This document shows, piece by piece, positions 58,032-64,000 of a DNA stretch of 64,000 bases (its first letter is position 1; each line of letters opens with the position of its first letter). The DNA lies in contig OX326961.1 in the NCBI GenBank assembly GCA_946800325.1, positions 50,370,293 to 50,434,292 of the forward strand, given 5' to 3'. The DNA is from Luzula sylvatica (lineage: Eukaryota; Streptophyta; Magnoliopsida; Poales; Juncaceae). Position numbers and translations under genes: made by a program. The notes under the pieces were generated by a model, which had not been told where the DNA came from, made no database searches, and worked only from the letters and a program-made list of their open reading frames with translations.

Positions 58032-61012
58032 AGAGAAAAGCTAAAGTACTTAATTAAGTAAATGACTTGATGTACTTAAACCTTCTGAGCCGTCGGATTA
58101 AGTTCATTTACACGCTCAGATGATATGATTGTTGATAGACGGAACGGAGTGTTTATTCAGGGTTAAGTAAGATTCCTTCTTTCCAAAACCTCACCTCCAT
58201 CTCGTCTCTCCAAAAAATTGCATTTGCCATGGCTAATTTTTTTTGCTCGCCTCAAGTTTTCTCTGAGGGAAGCACGCCCCAGGTTCATTGCTCCTCCCTG
58301 CTGCTAGAGGTCTAGAGATCTGCCCTAGATTGCTCGTCCCAGTTGTGAGGGCCATAGCGTACAGGTCTTCAAAGAGGCTTCTCCCATATTTCATTTCTGG
58401 TCCCTATGTTATGTTGCTAGAGATTCAATCAAAATATCGAAGATCGCTGCAATAGGCTCGTTGCAAGAGGCTCCCATGGGTATGGCTCGCTCCATCTTTC
58501 GGATTTTAACCCAATTTTGTTCAAAAAAGGTAAAATCTTTAGCAAAACAAAAGTTGAAATTAATCATTAATCATTAATTGTTTAGATATGATTTTTCTTG
58601 ATTGTGGATAATGTCGTAATTGTCTAGTAGGAACAATTTGTTCAAAGAATCTGATCTGAGTATCGATTTTGTTCATCTACTTGTACTGAATCTAGTGATG
58701 GTTTTTGTTAATACATTGTTCAATTAGGTTGGAAATGGTCATTTAGGCTTTATTTATGGTTGATCTTTTGGGTTTGTATTCAATAAAATTTTATGATTCT
58801 TATCGTAAGCTAATATCATTTCATTTCAGAGTTGGAGAAAGATAATCTTGAAAGAGGAGGAGAAAACTGATGTTGAGTTTCAGTTTTTGTGATGTTTGGT
58901 GAATCTGATTACATGTGATCATTTCAATTGATTTTTGGTAAATATAATTTATTTCCGAGTTTCAGGTCCGGAGGCCATTCATGTCGATCTCGTTGTCGCC
59001 GGCCAATGTTACAGATAATTGCATGGATTTTTTAATAATTGTGTGTAATTATGATTTCGTTATGCAAATTATAATTGCATGGATTTTTCATAAGATTATA
59101 ATTATGCAAATTATGTAATTATGAAATTTTGTTGAGTTGATTTGTTTATATATGTATATGCTTGTTTTATTTTCGTTATGAACCATGTTAGTTTTGGTCG
59201 ATACAATACACAATTCTTGAAGGCCTCGCTTGTATCGGTATCGGTCCGATAGTGACAAATGATTATAGAACATTTGAGATATTATTTTGAAGTATATAAA
59301 ATCAACTAGACATGGATATTATGTATGCATGCAAATCTCAATATATCACATTTAGCCCTACATTTCGAAATTTCCAATTTGCAATTGTGTCGGCAGTTTT
59401 GCCCAGAAACCCTCGAATTGCAAACTACACTTTATGAATCATCAATAACTCATAGTAAAGAAAAAAAATATAAGAACCATAACATTCAATAACCACATAT
59501 TAGAATAAAAATATGTAAATACTCAAGTATTCTAATTTTGATTAAGTTCAAAAAACAATAAATTACATAAAATTTCAAAAACCCAATAACCTCAAAGTTG
59601 AAAAAAAAAAATACTGAACTACCTAAATTAAAATAAAATTAACAAACGTGTTTTTTTACATCCTTGTTAGCATCTTCTATACTCAAAAATTACATGCAAA
59701 TACTAAACTCATAATTGCACGCATAGGTATTGTAAACTTCACAAGCTTCTGCTATGTTCGTAAGTACCAAACCTTTGAATGAGATATTCTTCACAATTAT
59801 CATCTTCTTCCTCAAATTCTGTATCATCCATGAAATATTCTTCTGAAGGGTCGAAACGGGCCATCTAATGTATATTTGAAAGCATCCAAATAAATTAATC
59901 TGAACTTTCAATCGAGTTATTAGAATCTGAAATTACTAATTACAAAAACGAAATAATACAATACCTCAAATGTACCATCATCAAAGTAGTTTTCCTCCGG
60001 ACTGAAACTCGTACTGTAAATTGAATTACTCAGATCAGGTGTGACGTGAGTCAATTATGAAATATTGATAAGAAAATATGAACTTAAAAATGACTGAAAT
60101 GAATATTGGAGAAAATAATTATGAAAATGTTGTACCTCAAAGGACATATTAGAGTTGGCATTAGCTGCATCATCAAAAGTCAGGCAATTTCTTTCCTCCT
60201 AAAAATTCGTTATTGATCAAATAAGTACATAATTAGAGTACAAAAATTATAATTTGCAAAACGAGACTGTTAATACAATATAATTACAAGGGCTAAAGTG
60301 CAAATAAAATTGAGAAATAATACAAATCAAGGATTGAGCCCATTTTAAGTTTATAGTATGCATTACAACGGTTCAAGTGCGATAAAATCAGCTATATCCT
60401 TTTCAAAATTGATAAAATTATCCTTACAAAACTCAGATTTGTTTATTTCTAACACTGGATTGTTTCAATTTGGATTTAATAAGAAGTTTTAACAACTATA
60501 TTTAATTCAAACAGGAAGCAAATAATCAGAGCCAAAGAGGATCAATTTCGAAACTACGCCATGATTAAGGAAAGAAGTTAATCAGTTTGTTTTGAAGTTC
60601 TTTCTCGAAAGAACATACCTGTATGCTATTTCCTCAAAAGCAATGTGCAATATGAGCGACCCGTCAAAGACTTGTACTTATGGCCCGTACGCTATGGCCC
60701 TCACAACTGGGACGAGCAGTCTAGGGCAGATCTCTAGACCTCTAGCAGCAGGGAGGAGCAATGAACCTGGGGCGTGCTTCCCTCAGAGAAAACTTGAGGC
60801 GAGCAAAAAAAATTAGCCATGGCAAATGCAATTTTTTGGAGAGACGAGATGGAGGTGAGGTTTTGGAAAGAAGGAATCTTACTTAACCCTGAATAAACAC
60901 TCCGTTCCGTCTATCAACAATCATATCATCTGAGCGTGTAAATGAACTTAATCCGACGGCTCAGAAGGTTTAAGTACATCAAGTCATTTACTTAATTAAG
61001 TACTTTAGCTTT

Positions 61013-61017
<5 letters not shown>
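58032..61017. mobile_element. Long-TIR transposon (331-bp TIRs), 2986 bp
   Basis: Arms 58032-58362 and 60687-61017 are nearly perfect inverted repeats, starting AGAGAAAAGCTAAAGTACTT. They share GACGGAACGGAGTGTTTATT and GCCATGGCTAATTTTTTTTG. The flanks are (TA)n, which hides the target duplication. The interior has no full transposase. Minus-strand fragments at 59750-60180 could encode short acidic peptides (FDPSEEYFMDDTEFEEEDD). Long TIRs and lack of a gene suggest a non-autonomous Mutator-like element, but this is uncertain. Confidence 0.75.

Positions 61018-61043
<26 letters not shown>
61018..61043 (+). repeat. (TA)n microsatellite at the transposon border
   Basis: About 12 TA dinucleotides directly after the right arm; a shorter TA run lies at the left border (58011-58031). 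The pair may be the insertion target expanded later. Confidence 0.8.
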
Positions 61044-61047
<4 letters not shown>

Positions 61048-61864
61048 AAGTATTATTATGAATTAAAATATAATTATTGTCTATTAGATTCAACAAAAAA
61101 GATATTCGTTTACAAATTGTATTCATATTCGGATCCATTAAAAATTTAGCTTCTAGATTCAGATTCATACCCGTAAAATGGATAAGGTTTTCGGTCCGGA
61201 TCAATTCGGATCTGAATGTTTTTTCGGATACGGTTCGGACAATATTTGTCCCATTTACGCTCCTGGACCATGGGGCAATTTGAGGGGTATGCATGATATT
61301 TAAGAGATTTTGTGCAGTAGTGGAGAATGCACATGTAATCAAGCCCACAGAGATAATCATGGGTCCAACGAAAAGTTGATTAAAGATGGTCTTGTGGTCA
61401 CAAATGGATGATGCATCAGCATCATTGGAAAGCTTTAATTGGATCAACACCAAATGAAGTGGTTTGCAGGCATGAGTCTGAATCAGCCATGACTGGACCT
61501 AATCTCACATAATGGGATTCCACATCATGTCATCAAATCTTCTTATTATCTTTTCCTTGTTTAAAGTCAACTAGATTATATACTATTATAAATATAAATA
61601 AACATTATCAATATACTATTTTCTGTTAATTTGGACCCAATATGAACAAATGATTAAAGTTTAGTAGTACATTGGCAAATGAAGGAATCTAATTAGTAAA
61701 CAACTACTAAAATTCCAAGTTGCCATTGAGTAAAGTACACCAACCATTTTCATACTCTTTTTTTCTTTTTCCATTTCGTAACCAACACTTATCTTTGATT
61801 TCTACATAAAAAATTAATAATTTCTGTACTTTTGAGAGTGACCAACTAATCCAAATCAACTCTC

Positions 61865-61871
61865 TATATAA
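61865..61871 (+). promoter_or_regulatory. TATA box of the small gene at 61968
   Basis: TATATAA in CTCTATATAAGCAAC, about 100 bp upstream of the ATG. It is followed by a C-rich, A-rich leader with no upstream ATG after 61900. It fits a plant core promoter with transcription starting near 61895. Confidence 0.65.
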
Positions 61872-61967
61872 GCAACTCATCTTCTCTAAACTCAAAACCC
61901 TCCTTTTCTTCCCACAACACAACCCTAATTCACTAAACCCCCCTTAATTCACCCCAAAATACAAATT

Positions 61968-62330
61968 ATGAACCCATCAATCCCATCAATGGATTATAGC
62001 CCTGCGATCCAACGACAAGGATCATGCCGTTGTGGGAGTCTCCGTCGAAGAAATTATGACGATTACGAAGAATTGAGTCAATTTGCTCACGCTTCGACTC
62101 GACCAACGAGCAACAAGTTACAAAGTCTATGGAGAAAAATATTGAGGGAGAAGAGACGAATTCTTAGAAAGTCTACTTGTAATGCTGCATCCGCGTCCTA
62201 TGATCCTTATACGTACGCGCAAAACTTCGACGAGGGGTCGGCTTGGGAGGAATCGGATAATTTACCGCAGACATTTTCGGCCCGGTTTGCAGTTCCATCT
62301 AGGTTTCTCGAAGCCATTGATTTGGATTAG
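61968..62330 (+). CDS. Small uncharacterised plant protein, single exon, 120 residues
   Basis: An intact frame with a clear TATA box upstream and a TAG stop. Residues 18-27 are basic (GSCRCGSLRRRN). Residues about 50-69 form another basic stretch (LQSLWRKILREKRRILRK). The C-terminus holds SYDPYTYAQNFDEG and FSARFAVPSRF. The 'YDP-YAQNFD-G ... FSARFA' pattern recurs in a family of short angiosperm proteins of unknown function, as I recall; no enzyme or domain is recognised. There is no signal peptide or membrane segment. The basic clusters could serve nuclear import. The 3' UTR probably ends near AATAAATAAAG at 62498. Confidence 0.75.
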   Translation: MNPSIPSMDYSPAIQRQGSCRCGSLRRRNYDDYEELSQFAHASTRPTSNKLQSLWRKILREKRRILRKSTCNAASASYDPYTYAQNFDEGSAWEESDNLPQTFSARFAVPSRFLEAIDLD

Positions 62331-64000
62331 TTGTTTTTTACGAGTTTTTGCAAGATTTTTCGGGTGTTATTGGAGATTTTTTGTTGTGATTGAGGAGAAT
62401 TGTAATGGTTGTAAATATGGTTCCTTTTTTCTCAATGTGAAATTATCCCTCGATTTAATCATCTATCGACTCGTCTTCTCAATTTATTTAAATTTGAATA
62501 AATAAAGATCTTGAAACCGAAGGAATCAAATTACAAATAGCTCAACAAATTGGCACCAAAGTTTATTAAACCACTGAGTTGATTAATATAGTATTTAGTG
62601 ATCAGTGATGAGATCTTGATTTAAACTTTTGACCAAGTATTTTTTTGTTCATGTTAACATTATTTCTTAGTTAGTCCAAGTCTAACAAATAACCCATGCT
62701 GCAATTAATGGGTAGCCATGTGCCTTTCATTTGACTATATTGAGTAATTTAGGTTGTAATTGACAGATAAGTGGCTCAGTGCTTCCTCCAATTCGGTATC
62801 AAATGGACCTCTCCATTTGAATATCTGAAATGGAGGGGTTGTTCATCTATTTGTAATAAGAAAACAATTTTTTTATGCGTCCTTTATTAATTGATGTCAA
62901 TATAAATTAAATTCATGATATTGAGTTATTATGTTATGTATTTAATCATTTGAACTATGAATTAATTAAATACAATATATGGTTGTATCTAATTATTTTT
63001 AATTTGATTTTGATTTAAATCAAGTATATTTCTTGTTCTTCTAAAAACCAAATAAACATTTTCAGATAATTCATACATGCATTTATATTCTAAGATTATA
63101 TAATTTAAGATACAAGCAATTAAACCAACACATCGATACATGCAACTATATATCAAATTGATTAGTTATTTTTTGTTTTATGTTGCAATATAATCTTCCG
63201 TATAGTTTTGATTGAAATTTACATTTGATTATTATTTTTCACGCCATGCCGGCGATATGACATCAATATTTAATATATATCATTATTAATAGATTGCGTT
63301 ATTGTCAAGTTGTCATTTTCGTTACTGCACGTTATAGTGATGCTAGCTACAATGCTGTTGATTTGACAGATTAATTTATAAAGAAATTAATTAGATTCGT
63401 CGAAATAACATCTAAATATGTATGAGAAAATTCGTGCTAAATTTAATCAATTTTATAAGACAAATTTGGGATAGGAATGAAGAGTATTTTCTTGTAATTT
63501 TCAATTTTAAGCATATTAAGGGAGCAATGGACATCTCCAATTGAAGGAAAAAAGGAGAGAGATAAAATCCTAGGTTCTTTTCTTCATTAGAAAAACAAAG
63601 TATGATACCATGAACTTTAATTGCAGAACTTCAAGAACAATCTTTCAAATCAAACGCTCCCATCTGGAAAAAGCTGAAGGAATCTTCCACCTTTTTTTTT
63701 TCTCATCTTGTTTTCGGCGCAAACTTTTAAACCCTCCCTATATTGTATATTGTATATCTATATTTAGTTTGATGTAAGCTAAATTAACTTGATGCACTTT
63801 TAAATAAATAAAGTTTATACATATCCAAAAATAAAATATATATTTAATTGTTTATGTAAAAGTCATTTTATGGTGTATCTTTTTGGAAATTACTCAATCA
63901 GAACATTCAAAATCTTATTCAAAAGAATCAAAACTCTAAACTAAAAGGGGTTATATATGTGAATTAATGCATAATACTACATTGTGGTTCGTCCTTGCAA
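62331..64000. other. 3' flank and AT-rich intergenic DNA, no further gene
   Basis: After the 3' UTR, no frame with protein character appears on either strand up to the window end. Confidence 0.5.

Larger units (their letters stand above)
57821..61260. mobile_element. hAT-like GGATCCGGATA element split by a nested insertion
   Basis: The left part (57821-58031) begins GGGTGTCAACGGTTCGGATA and contains GGATCCGGATCCGGATACGG. The right part (61018-61260) ends with TTTTTCGGATACGGTTCGG and CAATATTTGTCCC. Both match the family at 24433-25025. The 58032-61017 element interrupts it. I could not identify its target duplication. Confidence 0.5.

Overview
The window is nuclear DNA from a flowering plant, most likely a eudicot. 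The evidence is intron-rich genes with GT-AG splice sites, plant-only families (GIGANTEA, WRKY, the TSL-kinase interacting protein family), an intron-containing elongator tRNA-Met, and AT-rich intergenic DNA full of Helitron, Mutator, hAT-like and LTR-retroelement remnants. I cannot name the species.

Layout. (1) 403-11431, minus strand: a complete gene for a plant spatacsin (SPG11-like) protein. My splice model has 27 coding exons and 8547 nt (2848 codons plus stop). (2) 12-34.7 kb: a transposon-dominated stretch. It holds a hAT-like MITE (13398-13686), an intronless BTB/POZ gene or gene fragment (15267-15836), two related Helitrons (15960-17237 and 21733-24212), and between them a partial duplication of the spatacsin 5' end and promoter. 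A full-length but mutated Mutator-like element (27013-33567, 9-bp target duplication) follows. It carries a solo-LTR-like insertion full of 16-bp palindromes, a disrupted MURA-type transposase and a captured RNase H1/viroplasmin-like fragment. (3) 34972-37732, plus strand: a WRKY13-type group IIc transcription factor with three exons. (4) 37.7-47 kb: more transposons, including hAT-like elements and a 2.06-kb Mutator-like element with about 540-bp terminal inverted repeats and a nested Helitron end. (5) 48256-52711, plus strand: GIGANTEA, 14 coding exons, 1137 residues. (6) 53.6-55.0 kb: two elongator tRNA-Met genes on the minus strand inside a duplicated block; one looks degenerate. (7) 55844-57460, plus strand: a TKI1-like gene without the SANT/Myb part. 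(8) 57.8-61.3 kb: a 3-kb long-TIR transposon nested in an hAT-like repeat. (9) 61968-62330: a small uncharacterised plant gene with a clear TATA box. The rest, to 64000, has no recognisable gene.

The genes do not form one pathway. Spatacsin belongs to lysosome/vacuole-type membrane maintenance, WRKY13 to stem secondary-wall and flowering control, and GIGANTEA to the circadian clock and photoperiodic flowering. Spatacsin next to WRKY13 is an old neighbourhood: the Arabidopsis genes AT4G39420 and AT4G39410 are adjacent. Here about 23.5 kb of nested transposons has pushed them apart.

The most interesting parts are the nested MULE at 27.0-33.6 kb, the paired Helitrons that differ in the size of an internal minisatellite, and the duplicated spatacsin promoter that acquired a Mutator-type MITE absent from its parent copy. 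All exon borders and repeat borders were read by eye.
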